The notes below the pieces were generated by a model that worked only from the letters and a program-made list of their open reading frames with translations, was not told where the DNA came from and did not search any database. The position numbers and the translations under genes were made by a program. Positions 16,376 through 24,564 of a stretch of 29,098 nt of DNA are shown here, one piece after another. Position 1 is the first letter of the stretch; every line of letters begins with the position of its first letter. Source of the DNA: [Leptolyngbya] sp. JSC-1 (GTDB lineage Bacteria > Cyanobacteriota > Cyanobacteriia > Elainellales > Elainellaceae); contig KL662192.1 of NCBI GenBank assembly GCA_000733415.1, positions 461,161 through 490,258 of the forward strand. The letters are read 5' to 3'.

Positions 16376-19300
16376 TCAACGAGTCTCATCCTCTATCTTC
16401 AATAATTCCTGCGTCAGATCGAGAATTTTGTCGCAACGGTAGGTATTGACCCATTCCTCTAGGCTCGTGGCAATCATGCGGTGGGTGTCGGGAATCTGCT
16501 CTAGCAACTGAAAAATTTGGCGTTCATCAGTGTAGAGAGCAGCCTGATGCAGTTGGGTGATCCAGTCTCGCGGCATCACCGTCAGCAGTTCGGGAGTAAG
16601 GATAACGGATTGATGGCCAGAATGAGCGGCAGATGATAGCGACAGGTCTTGCTGATGGTGCTCCGCCCCGCCCGGAGGGCAATAGAGATAGCGTGCTCCT
16701 AGATGCTCAGCGATTTTTTCTAGCAGTACCTGTTCTTGAAACGGTTTGCGCACAAAATCTTCACAGCCAGAGGCTAAAATAGCTGCCCGGTCTTCCTCAA
16801 AGGCACTGGCTGTTAGGGCAATGATGACTGTCGCTGGACCTGCCGCCGTTTTGATTGCGGTTTTAATCTGGCGAGTTGCCTCATAGCCATCCATTATCGG
16901 CATCCGCATATCCATCACAATCAAGTGAGGATACCAGCTCTGCCACAGAGCCACCGCCTCTGCTCCGTTCTCAGCTTCCTGCACGTCAAACCCAATCGTC
17001 ACCAACAGTTTCACCAGCAACCGCCGATTCGTCCACTGATCTTCGACTACCAGAATTCGATAACTTGGCTGGTCGGGAGCTAACCCCACCACTTGGCGCG
17101 TTGGCAGAATCGTAGCGGCGGTTGTTTCTGCCAGATCCACCGGTACCGTAACGGTAAACAGCGCCCCCTGCTTCAGCCCATTCGCGACTGTAATTGTTCC
17201 TCCCATCATTTCGACAAAATGGCGGCTAATGGCCAATCCCAGCCCTGTGCCTTCCTGCAATTTTTGCCCAGCCCCCGTTTGCACAAACGCACTAAACAAC
17301 TGAGCCATTTCCTCCGGCGCAATTCCAGGCCCCGTATCTTCCACCTCAAACGTCAGAAAACAAGATTCTATCTCTCCTATCTGCCCCATCTCCCATTCTC
17401 CCCATGCCCGCAGGGTCACTCCACCGACCTGAGTAAACTTAATCGCATTGCTCAAGAGATTAATCAGCACCTGACGCAGCTTGCCTTCATCTGCTTTGAT
17501 GTAGTGAGGCAGGGTGGCAGCCCGTTCAAAGCTGAGGCGCAACCCCTTTGATTCGGTCTTGAGCCGGAACATATCTTCGAGCGAGGTGAGCAGATTCAGC
17601 AGATCAAAGGGGGCTTCTGAAAGCGTGACCCGGCCTGCTTCGATTTTGGAGAATTCCAGCACGTCATTGATCAGGTTGAGCAGGTGAGCACCGCTGAGGT
17701 TGATGATTTCCAAATTTTCTCGCTGGGTTGGGCTGAGGGAAGTATCCCGCACCATCAGCTGGGCAAATCCCAAAATTGCGTTGAGGGGTGTGCGCAGTTC
17801 GTGGCTCATATTGGCGAGAAATTCGCTTTTGGCCCGGTTGGCCACTTCGGCATTACGACGGGCGGCCTCTAGTTCCTGTGTTCGCATTTCGATCCGCGCT
17901 TCCAGCGTGCTGGAGTAATCTTCCAACTGTTCGTAGAGCCGGGCGTTTTCCAATGAAATGGCGGCTTGAGCCATCAACAGATTCAGCACATTTAGACGGT
18001 CACGGGTGAAGGCTCCGCTGGTGAGGTTGTTTTCCAGGTAGAGAATACCGGTCAAGTTGCCCTGCCGCAGAATCGGCATACAAAGCATCGACTTGGGCTG
18101 TTGCTGCTGGATGTAGGGGTCGGCAGTAGCTTCTCGCGATGCATCTTCAATTGTTAGCGTCAGGCGGGTCCGCGCCACATAGTGGACTAGCGACATCGGC
18201 ACATCTTGACTCGACTCGGTGGGCAGCGAGCGATACAGGGAATCGATTTGTAATGTTTGGGGATGACTGCGGTTCTGAGTGACTTTGGCTCGGATCAACC
18301 AGCGGTCGCCATCGGGCAACAGCAAAACGCCCTTCTCGGCTCCGGCATTTTCAATTGCAACCTGCATCAAGGTGGTCAGCAATCGCTCTAGCCGAATTTC
18401 GCTGGAGAGGGCTTGGGAGGCTTGCAGAACGGTGGTCAGATCGAGCACTTCCGAAATGTCGAGCCGTGTTGCTGTGATAGTAGTGGTGGAACTCCAACTG
18501 CTGTTGCCTGCATCGAAGCCAGAAGCAGTCAGGTTAGCAGCCGGTGAGCTGGCTGGTTGATTCGCTGGCTGATGGCCGGCTTGCCTCGCGGGTTGGTTGA
18601 AGAGGGCCGCCAACTGAGGATAACGCCGTTCCAAATCCCGAACTTTGGCTTGGGCACCCCAGCGCGCATAGTTATAGTAGGCATCGGCCAAATAGGTTTG
18701 GGCTAAGCGAGTTTTGCCTTGCTCCAAACAAAACCGAGCCGCCAGTTCGTTGGCAAGGGCTGCTTCGTTAACATAGCCATGCTCAACTGCCAGAGCAATG
18801 GCTCGATCATAGGCATCCAAGGCGGCCACAACTTGACCCAAAATTCGGTAGCGTTCTGCTTCCACCAGATAGAATTTATGCAGATGGTTCATTGGGGCAT
18901 AACTGGCCCACTGCTTAAGTTTGCGCTGATTTGCATTCACCTGATGCAAAATTTGCTTCTGTTCGATCTGGAATGCCTGCGGGAATATCGCCAGGCTAAT
19001 CAAGGAATCATAGAAGTGAAATAATACTACAATCAACAGTCCGGAGACACTATCCAAATGCTGCTTCGCCTGGGTTACGTTTTCTGCTGCCAACGCATAG
19101 GACTGAAATAAATAGCAGAGAACTGCCTTGTGAAAATAAACATTAAAGATAGCATTACGGTCATTAGCTTGCAGATGCAGGGGCAGAAAAATATCTTCAT
19201 TATAGGCTTCGCCAACTAAACGGCAGGGGTCTGATGAGCGACCGAGCAGATTTAATACTATCTGGCGGTACCGCTCGTTCATCGCAATGTATTTGGCCTG

Positions 19301-22300
19301 CTTCAGCTCGCGGATTATGGTTGTGTAGTTGCGCAACTCTTGCTCTAGCTGGCTCAGCTCGCGTCCTAAAAAATAGGAATGATAGGAATAGACCATCGCG
19401 GATCGGGTGGCAAATTCCAGATCGCCAGTTTCCAAACCGCTCTGATAGGCTTCTAGAAAGGGGGATAGCGTTTCTTTGACATGGCTCTGCCAGTGAGTGA
19501 TGTAGTCATGGACAACCAGCAGTACTCGCGCCTTCAGCTTCTTGGCGTTTAGCTTGGTCATCAGGTTCAACGCCAACTGACCAAACTGATAGCCTTTGGG
19601 AATATCACCAACTACACCACAGAGAATTTGCCCATAGGTAGCGTAAGCATAGGCCGAGAGATCAATATTGCCATATTGCAGCGACAGATTAAGAATTTTC
19701 AGCGCTATCAAAACAAACAAATTGGGTGAGCAAACATAGGCCGCAGACATCACACTAGCCAGAATTCGCATAGCAGCCAGCTTCGTGGAATTCGTCATCT
19801 GCGGTAAATTCAGCAGCGTATCAATCGGTTTTCCGGCTAGGGCAAGCTGGGTTTTCCAGAGAGCAAGGGAGACATCGTAGAGCTTGGGATTTTGTGGCAA
19901 ATTCACTCCCAGCGATCGGAGAACTTTGAGGGCTGTATTGACCGCATCAACCGGCCTATCTTGAGCAAAATAAGCCTGAATCTCTACTTCATAAACTTTG
20001 ATCGCATCCAATAATGTAATAACCTGCTGTTGAACTGTACGAATCCAGCCCATCATCTGCTCAGTATTGCCGTTTAGATAGGCAGCCTCTGCGGCCTCTT
20101 CGTAGAGGGCGAGCGTCAGGGCATACTGCCGTTGCCAGCGCTCTACTGACAACATGGCGATACCGAGCTTCAGATAATTGACTGCCGCACTATAGGCCGT
20201 TGCCAATTTGGCTTTGCGTCCCGCGATCAAGTTCAAGCGAGCGAGCTGTTCCCGTTCTGCTGGTTCTCGGATCAGCTCTGCACCCATATTCAGCTGATTC
20301 ACAATCGCGAAAATTTTGCCATCTAGATCAACCTCAGTCGTATTCTGCAGCAGCAGCCTGCCAATCGCCAAATGCGTCGCCTGTTTCTCTTGCTCCTGAA
20401 TCAACGAATACGCCGCCTGCTGCACCCGGTCATGCAGAAACCGATAGTAACAGGACGAGAAGTTTGGAGTTCTCAGTTCTGAGTTTTCAGTTTCAAGTGC
20501 TGGCTCCTGACTCCTGACTCCTGACTCCTGAAAAAACCGATACACCTCTGTAAGCGGTTGCAGCAGTCCAGCCTGGAGAGCCGGCCACAGGGCGGCAGCG
20601 GTTTCCGTTTGGGTCTGTTCGCAAACGACTGCCAGGGTTGATAGATCGAATTGGTTGCCAATGCAGGCGGCTAGTTTAAGAATAGTTTGGGTCGCGGCGG
20701 GCAGTTTTTGCAGTTGCACGGCCATAAACGCCACGACATCATTGCTGACGGCCAGCGCCCGGATTTGGGCCAGATTACACTGCCAGCCATTATGCTCAAA
20801 ATCGAAGGAAATGCAACCTTCCTGATGCAGCGACTTGAGGAACTGAGTAGTAAAGAAGGGATTGGCGTTGGTTTTTTGGAACACTAGCTCGGTCAAAGGC
20901 TGGGACTGTGTCAGCGAGCAGCTCAGAGTATCGGCCACGAGTTGATTCAGAGCCGCCAGACTGAGGGGCGTCAGCGTGATTTGGTTCACTGTAGCTCCGG
21001 CCTGCCGAACCTCGGCTAAAGTCAGCATCAGGGGATGGGCAGGTGTAACTTCGTTATCGCGGTATGCTCCGATCAGCAGCAGATGGGAGGTTTCCACCTC
21101 GCTGGTCAGGAGCTGGATTAGCTTCAGCGATGCTAGATCTGCCCATTGCAGGTCATCGAGAAAAATCACCAGCGGATGAGACTGGGTTGTAAATACCTGA
21201 ATGAATTTTTGGAACAGCCGGTTAAAACGATTTTGGGCTGCGCTGCCAGAGAGTTCGGGAGCTGCAGGTTGGGGGCCGATTACCAGCTCTAATTCTGGAA
21301 TCACATCGATTAACACCTGGCCGTTTTCACCCAGCGCCGTCAGAATCTGAGTCTTCCAGGTTTGGATCTCAGCCGCTGACTCGGTGAGCAATTGCTGCAT
21401 CAGATCGCGCAGGGCTTGCAGAAATGCCGAGAAAGGAATGTTGCGCTGAAGCTGATCAAATTTGCCGCGAATAAAGTAGCCCCGCTGGCGCACAATCGGC
21501 TTGTGAATTTCGTTGACGAGAGCCGTTTTGCCGATGCCGGAATAGCCCGCGACCAGCAGGAGTTCGCTCTTGGGAGATGGGGGAGCTGCGGCTTGTGAGC
21601 CTCGCCGAACGAGGGAAGATAGGGGAGGTGGCGGCTCGTGAGCCTCGCCGAATGAGGAAGATGGGGTGGCGATGCGGTTGAAGGCGGCTAGGAGAGTCGC
21701 GACTTCGGTTTCTCGACCGTAGAGTTTCTCGGGGATGGTGAAGCGGTCGCAGATGTCTCGTTCGCCTAAGAGGAAGGGGGAAATGGTGCCGTGATGTAGC
21801 CATTCGGTTTGGCAGCGAGTCAGGTCGTAGCGTAGACCAAAGGCGCTTTGATAGCGTTGTTCTGCCGTTTTTGCCATCAGTTTAAGAATCAGCTCACTAA
21901 CGGCAGTGGGAATGGCGGGGTTGATTTGGTGAGGTGAAGTGGGCTGTTGGGCCAGGTGGCAGTGGACAAGTTCGATTGGATCAGTGGTTTGAAAAGGAAG
22001 TTGGCCGGTCAGCAGCTCGTAGAAAGTGACACCCAGAGCATAGAAATCAGCCCGATAGTCGAGGCCGCGATTCATGCGTCCGGTTTGTTCGGGAGCCATG
22101 TAGGCCAAAGTGCCCTCCATCACGTTTGGACTCTGAATGGGTAGAGTTTCCTGCGGCAATTGAGTGGCGATGCTAAAGTCGATTAGTTTGACCTGTTTGG
22201 TTTGGGGATGAATCAGAATATTCTGTGGCTTGATGTCTTTGTGAATCACTCGGTTCTGATAAAGCCCTTCTAGGATCTGGGCCAGCTGAATCGCGATAGG

Positions 22301-22696
22301 GAAGAATTGCTCTAGCGACAGCGGATGGCGTTCTGACGTAGCCACAGGTTGAGCCGAGGCACCTGGTTGGCCCGAAGCACCAGCCGAGAGGGAAGCCGTT
22401 TTGTGGTACTCGCTGTATTCAGTCAACGGTACATAGCCTTCATCGGCCATGATCAGAGCATAGCGGTTACCGTAGGTTTCTAGAGCCAGAGGCTGAACAA
22501 TACCGGACAAATCGAGATTTTTGGCGATCGTGTATTGGTTGCGAAATCGAACCAGTTCGGTGAACGACGGATATTCTGCTCGCAGCAGTTTGATAATCAC
22601 CGGCTGTTGATCCGCTAACCGTTCGCCGCGATAGACTAGCGTTTTCGCACCACTATAGATGGACTCAAGTAGCTGATAGCCCTGCAAAGACGTCAT
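16376..22696 (-). CDS. Giant PknB-AAA-TPR-like-GAF-histidine kinase-REC dual kinase
   Basis: A 2106-residue protein of the cyanobacterial Ser/Thr plus histidine kinase family (HstK type). Residues 1-292 are a Ser/Thr kinase with K36, HKDIKPQN (152-159), DFS (173-175) in place of DFG, and APEQTGR. A Gly/Ala/Ser insert lies at about 101-122. A linker is followed by an AAA_16-like STAND ATPase with Walker A GYSGIGKT (384-391) and Walker B LVIFLDDLQWAD. Residues about 650-1350 are helical, TPR-like repeats. A GAF domain (about 1430-1590) precedes a coiled coil, HisKA with SHELRTPL (H1632), and HATPase with NLLSNAIKF, DTGPGI and GTGLGLAI. The receiver (about 1853-1975) has D1929 in VMDMRMP and a KPF Lys. 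The last about 65 residues form a helical module (LTVMPRDWITQLHQAAL... to DLTQELL) repeated in the protein ending at 26502. Start ATG 22696. It is divergent from the AAA operon, with 342 bp between them. In-frame repeats occur at four places. Confidence 0.93.
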   Translation of the reverse strand: MTSLQGYQLLESIYSGAKTLVYRGERLADQQPVIIKLLRAEYPSFTELVRFRNQYTIAKNLDLSGIVQPLALETYGNRYALIMADEGYVPLTEYSEYHKTASLSAGASGQPGASAQPVATSERHPLSLEQFFPIAIQLAQILEGLYQNRVIHKDIKPQNILIHPQTKQVKLIDFSIATQLPQETLPIQSPNVMEGTLAYMAPEQTGRMNRGLDYRADFYALGVTFYELLTGQLPFQTTDPIELVHCHLAQQPTSPHQINPAIPTAVSELILKLMAKTAEQRYQSAFGLRYDLTRCQTEWLHHGTISPFLLGERDICDRFTIPEKLYGRETEVATLLAAFNRIATPSSSFGEAHEPPPPLSSLVRRGSQAAAPPSPKSELLLVAGYSGIGKTALVNEIHKPIVRQRGYFIRGKFDQLQRNIPFSAFLQALRDLMQQLLTESAAEIQTWKTQILTALGENGQVLIDVIPELELVIGPQPAAPELSGSAAQNRFNRLFQKFIQVFTTQSHPLVIFLDDLQWADLASLKLIQLLTSEVETSHLLLIGAYRDNEVTPAHPLMLTLAEVRQAGATVNQITLTPLSLAALNQLVADTLSCSLTQSQPLTELVFQKTNANPFFTTQFLKSLHQEGCISFDFEHNGWQCNLAQIRALAVSNDVVAFMAVQLQKLPAATQTILKLAACIGNQFDLSTLAVVCEQTQTETAAALWPALQAGLLQPLTEVYRFFQESGVRSQEPALETENSELRTPNFSSCYYRFLHDRVQQAAYSLIQEQEKQATHLAIGRLLLQNTTEVDLDGKIFAIVNQLNMGAELIREPAEREQLARLNLIAGRKAKLATAYSAAVNYLKLGIAMLSVERWQRQYALTLALYEEAAEAAYLNGNTEQMMGWIRTVQQQVITLLDAIKVYEVEIQAYFAQDRPVDAVNTALKVLRSLGVNLPQNPKLYDVSLALWKTQLALAGKPIDTLLNLPQMTNSTKLAAMRILASVMSAAYVCSPNLFVLIALKILNLSLQYGNIDLSAYAYATYGQILCGVVGDIPKGYQFGQLALNLMTKLNAKKLKARVLLVVHDYITHWQSHVKETLSPFLEAYQSGLETGDLEFATRSAMVYSYHSYFLGRELSQLEQELRNYTTIIRELKQAKYIAMNERYRQIVLNLLGRSSDPCRLVGEAYNEDIFLPLHLQANDRNAIFNVYFHKAVLCYLFQSYALAAENVTQAKQHLDSVSGLLIVVLFHFYDSLISLAIFPQAFQIEQKQILHQVNANQRKLKQWASYAPMNHLHKFYLVEAERYRILGQVVAALDAYDRAIALAVEHGYVNEAALANELAARFCLEQGKTRLAQTYLADAYYNYARWGAQAKVRDLERRYPQLAALFNQPARQAGHQPANQPASSPAANLTASGFDAGNSSWSSTTTITATRLDISEVLDLTTVLQASQALSSEIRLERLLTTLMQVAIENAGAEKGVLLLPDGDRWLIRAKVTQNRSHPQTLQIDSLYRSLPTESSQDVPMSLVHYVARTRLTLTIEDASREATADPYIQQQQPKSMLCMPILRQGNLTGILYLENNLTSGAFTRDRLNVLNLLMAQAAISLENARLYEQLEDYSSTLEARIEMRTQELEAARRNAEVANRAKSEFLANMSHELRTPLNAILGFAQLMVRDTSLSPTQRENLEIINLSGAHLLNLINDVLEFSKIEAGRVTLSEAPFDLLNLLTSLEDMFRLKTESKGLRLSFERAATLPHYIKADEGKLRQVLINLLSNAIKFTQVGGVTLRAWGEWEMGQIGEIESCFLTFEVEDTGPGIAPEEMAQLFSAFVQTGAGQKLQEGTGLGLAISRHFVEMMGGTITVANGLKQGALFTVTVPVDLAETTAATILPTRQVVGLAPDQPSYRILVVEDQWTNRRLLVKLLVTIGFDVQEAENGAEAVALWQSWYPHLIVMDMRMPIMDGYEATRQIKTAIKTAAGPATVIIALTASAFEEDRAAILASGCEDFVRKPFQEQVLLEKIAEHLGARYLYCPPGGAEHHQQDLSLSSAAHSGHQSVILTPELLTVMPRDWITQLHQAALYTDERQIFQLLEQIPDTHRMIATSLEEWVNTYRCDKILDLTQELLKIEDETR
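17365..17410 (-). repeat. G-rich half-element in the giant kinase HATPase
   Basis: On the minus strand this reads as repeated GGGAGA(T/A) units, GGGGAGAATGGGAGATGGGG, then CAGATAGGAGAGATAGAATCTTG. It encodes GEWEMGQIGEIES at the same hairpin that holds the palindromic elements of the two other kinases, between the N box and G1 box. GAGATAGAATCT aligns in frame with GAAGCAGGATCT of the first copy. The complementary right arm is absent, so it is a half or decayed copy. Confidence 0.45.
20462..20531 (-). repeat. In-frame heptanucleotide repeats in the giant kinase
   Basis: CTCCTGA is repeated four times without gaps (20504-20531, plus strand), preceded by degenerate heptamers of the TTCTGAG/TTTTCAG kind (about 20462-20500). 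Such short tandemly repeated heptamers are common between cyanobacterial genes; here they are translated as roughly 25 residues (QESGVRSQEPA..., then NSELRTPN) between VYRFFQ and CYYRFLHDRVQQAAY. Confidence 0.85.
21588..21670 (-). repeat. 43-bp tandem duplication in the PknB-AAA linker of the giant kinase
   Basis: Two adjacent copies of GCGGCT(T/C)GTGAGCCTCGCC followed by GAA(C/T)GAG-GAAGAT and a G run (21588-21630 and 21631-21670) differ by a few substitutions and small indels. Translated in different frames, they encode SSFGEAHEPPPP and SSLVRRGSQAAAPP, a flexible linker just before Walker A. Both copies contain GAGCCTCGCC, close to GAGCTTCGCC at 24515, a short repeat of cyanobacterial intergenic type. 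Confidence 0.75.
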
Positions 22697-23038
22697 GGTT
22701 CTTCCACCTGATAGAACCGTAGTATTACCCAGTTAATCACGCTTTGCTAAAATTGACTGTCTTTTTTGAGATTGTTTTTAGAAGTGATGCCATTTTGTAG
22801 TTTGTCTGGATCCGTTAGTTAAATTGCGTCCCTAGAAAGTTCCGTCTTTTTCCAACCTTTTCAGACAGACAAGGAAAAAGAGGGGAATTAGGATTAGGGT
22901 AACTGGGAATTGGAGAGAGACAGAATACTTCCCCCTCTCCCCTCACCCCCCACCCCCTACCCCCCACTCCCATCCACCCCTTTATCCCAACGATTGATAA
23001 GAGTAGAATCAGGGCAACCTTGATTTTCCTTTACTGCG
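22697..23038. promoter_or_regulatory. 342-bp divergent intergenic region
   Basis: This gap lies between the divergent starts of the giant kinase and the AAA operon and must hold both promoters. The half near the kinase is A/T-rich with T runs (22757-22790). The half near the AAA gene holds the C-rich tract described separately. A TTGACT at 22753 has no good -10 partner, so no promoter is named. No open frame of interest is present. Confidence 0.5.
22928..22985. repeat. C-run tract (G-quadruplex-forming on minus strand)
   Basis: Seven C runs (22931-22935, 22939-22942, 22946-22951, 22953-22957, 22960-22965, 22969-22971 and 22977-22980) are separated by 1-5 bases. The tract is related to the short cyanobacterial CCCCACTC-type repeats and to the G-rich elements inside the kinases. 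The G-rich strand is the sense strand for the giant kinase promoter side; the tract is about 55 bp from the AAA start. Confidence 0.75.
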
Positions 23039-24388
23039 ATGACTGACGATGAAGCCCTCATGATTGTTGAACAACTGCTCCAGCCACGGCGGCTGAACGA
23101 TCTGCAGCAGCTTGTTTTCTGTCGATCCTGGCGTGGTCAAGGCTATGCCGAGATTGCGGAAGATGTGGGCTATGATGTCGGCTACATCAAGGATGTGGGG
23201 TCTCAGCTATGGCAGTTGCTGTCAGAGTTACTGGGGGAAAAGGTCGGCAAGAAGAATTTGCAGGCGGCGTTGCGACGCTATCAGCAAGAAAAGCCGAAGC
23301 CGGATGGGTTGAGTCAGCCCGTTGGGGTAAATTTTGCGACGATTGCACCCGATAAACTGGAATTTCCGAGTGGTTCGGTGCCGCTACATTCACCGTTTTA
23401 TGTTGAGCGTGCCCCCATCGAGGCACAGTGCTGGGCTGAGGTCAGCAAACCCGGCAGTTTAATTCGGATTCGTGCACCCCAACGGACAGGCAAAACCTCG
23501 CTGATGCAGCGGATTGTTGCCTACGCGAAGCAGACTGGTTTTAATACCGTGACGCTGAACCTGCAGCAGGCAGATCGCCGCGTTTTTGAATCGCTTGATC
23601 GGTTTCTGCGCTGGTTTTGCGCTAACATCAGCCAGCAGTTACAGTTATTGCCTCAGTTGGATGAATATTGGGATGAAGATATTGGTAGCAAAATGAGCTG
23701 CACGTTGTATATGCAGCGGTATATTCTCAAGTCGGTGGATACAGCTCTAGTGTTGGCGTTGGATGAAGTGAACCGCCTGTTTGAATATCCGGATTTGGCC
23801 AGCGATTTTTTGCCCCTACTGCGCACCTGGTATGAAGATGCCTCCGAATATGAAGTGTGGCAAAAATTGCGGCTGATTGTGGTGCATGCCACCGAGGTTT
23901 ACATTCCGCTCAACTTGAACCAATCCCCCTTTAACGTCGGTCTGCCGATCAAGCTGCCTGAGTTTACCCTGGCGCAAGTGCAGGCGCTGGCCCTAAGCCA
24001 CGGTTTGGAGTGGGCTGCGAACGAGGCAGGTGTGCAAACGCTACAGTCCCTAGTCGATCTGATCGGTGGTCATCCCTATCTGGTGCGGCTGGCGCTCTAC
24101 CATTTGGGGCGGCAAGAGGTGACGCTCGACCAGCTTTTACAAGAAGCTGCCACAACATCCGGCATCTACGCTGACCATTTGCGCCAGCAGTTGAGTCATC
24201 TACAGGACCACCCTGAATTGGCCATTGCCCTCCGCCAAGTCTTCACCGAAACGATCGCCCATTTGGAACCGATTACTACTTACAAATTAGAGAGTTTAGG
24301 ACTGATTACCTTACACGGAGAACAAATAAAACCAAGCTGCAAATTATATCGTAAATACTTTCAAGAAGTTTTGGGTTTTGAATTTTAA
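23039..24388 (+). CDS. AAA-like (AAA_35) ATPase with N-terminal cyanobacterial HTH
   Basis: A 449-residue protein. Residues 1-82 form the helix-turn-helix-like domain that often heads cyanobacterial AAA-like and WD40 signalling proteins (LNDLQQLVFCRSWRGQGYAEIA, then YDVGYIKDVGSQLWQLLSE). The same domain has been described in vWA-MoxR-associated conflict systems. Residues about 110-370 are an AAA_35 ATPase with the family's unusual P-loop (APQRTGKTSL, K152/T153), Walker B LVLALDE (D242/E243), a VVHATE sensor-like strand, and IGGHPYLVRLALYHL in the lid. A C-terminal winged-helix-like region ends at SCKLYRKYFQEVLGFEF. Its usual WD40 or effector extension is absent. It starts at ATG 23039 without an obvious Shine-Dalgarno. 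It heads a probable three-gene operon (23039-27442), 176 bp before the next gene. A signalling or conflict-related switch is likely; no partner is proved. Confidence 0.87.
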   Translation: MTDDEALMIVEQLLQPRRLNDLQQLVFCRSWRGQGYAEIAEDVGYDVGYIKDVGSQLWQLLSELLGEKVGKKNLQAALRRYQQEKPKPDGLSQPVGVNFATIAPDKLEFPSGSVPLHSPFYVERAPIEAQCWAEVSKPGSLIRIRAPQRTGKTSLMQRIVAYAKQTGFNTVTLNLQQADRRVFESLDRFLRWFCANISQQLQLLPQLDEYWDEDIGSKMSCTLYMQRYILKSVDTALVLALDEVNRLFEYPDLASDFLPLLRTWYEDASEYEVWQKLRLIVVHATEVYIPLNLNQSPFNVGLPIKLPEFTLAQVQALALSHGLEWAANEAGVQTLQSLVDLIGGHPYLVRLALYHLGRQEVTLDQLLQEAATTSGIYADHLRQQLSHLQDHPELAIALRQVFTETIAHLEPITTYKLESLGLITLHGEQIKPSCKLYRKYFQEVLGFEF

Positions 24389-24564
24389 GGTCAGAATTCT
24401 GTTCGTTAAATCAGCGCTAAATCTTTAAATGGCCGGTTGCGAATCATGAAAAGGGACAGCTTCTCGAACTCAAAACTACGTGCTACGCCTAACGGCAGCC
24501 TACTGTCAATGCGCGAGCTTCGCCAACAACACTCAAAACTCAACACTATTCAAGAGGATTAATT
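24389..24564. other. Intergenic region with degenerate cyanobacterial repeats
   Basis: Between the two AAA-like genes lie short repeat remnants: ACTCAAAACT twice and ACTCAACAC (about 24467-24547), and GCGAGCTTCGCCAAC (24513-24527), which resembles the motif in the linker duplication at 21588-21670. No hairpin followed by a T run was found, so transcription may read through. Confidence 0.5.
24553..24558 (+). promoter_or_regulatory. Shine-Dalgarno AGAGGA
   Basis: AGAGGA is 6 bases before the ATG at 24565 and fixes the start of the AAA-kinase-remnant gene. Confidence 0.6.

Noticed and set aside
17093..17551. 152-codon open frame on the plus strand
   Set aside because: Antisense to the HATPase region of the giant kinase, which has intact ATP-binding boxes in the other frame.
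20504..20531. Possible direct-repeat array of a CRISPR or iteron origin
   Set aside because: Seven-base units without spacers, inside a coding frame, of the common cyanobacterial heptamer type.
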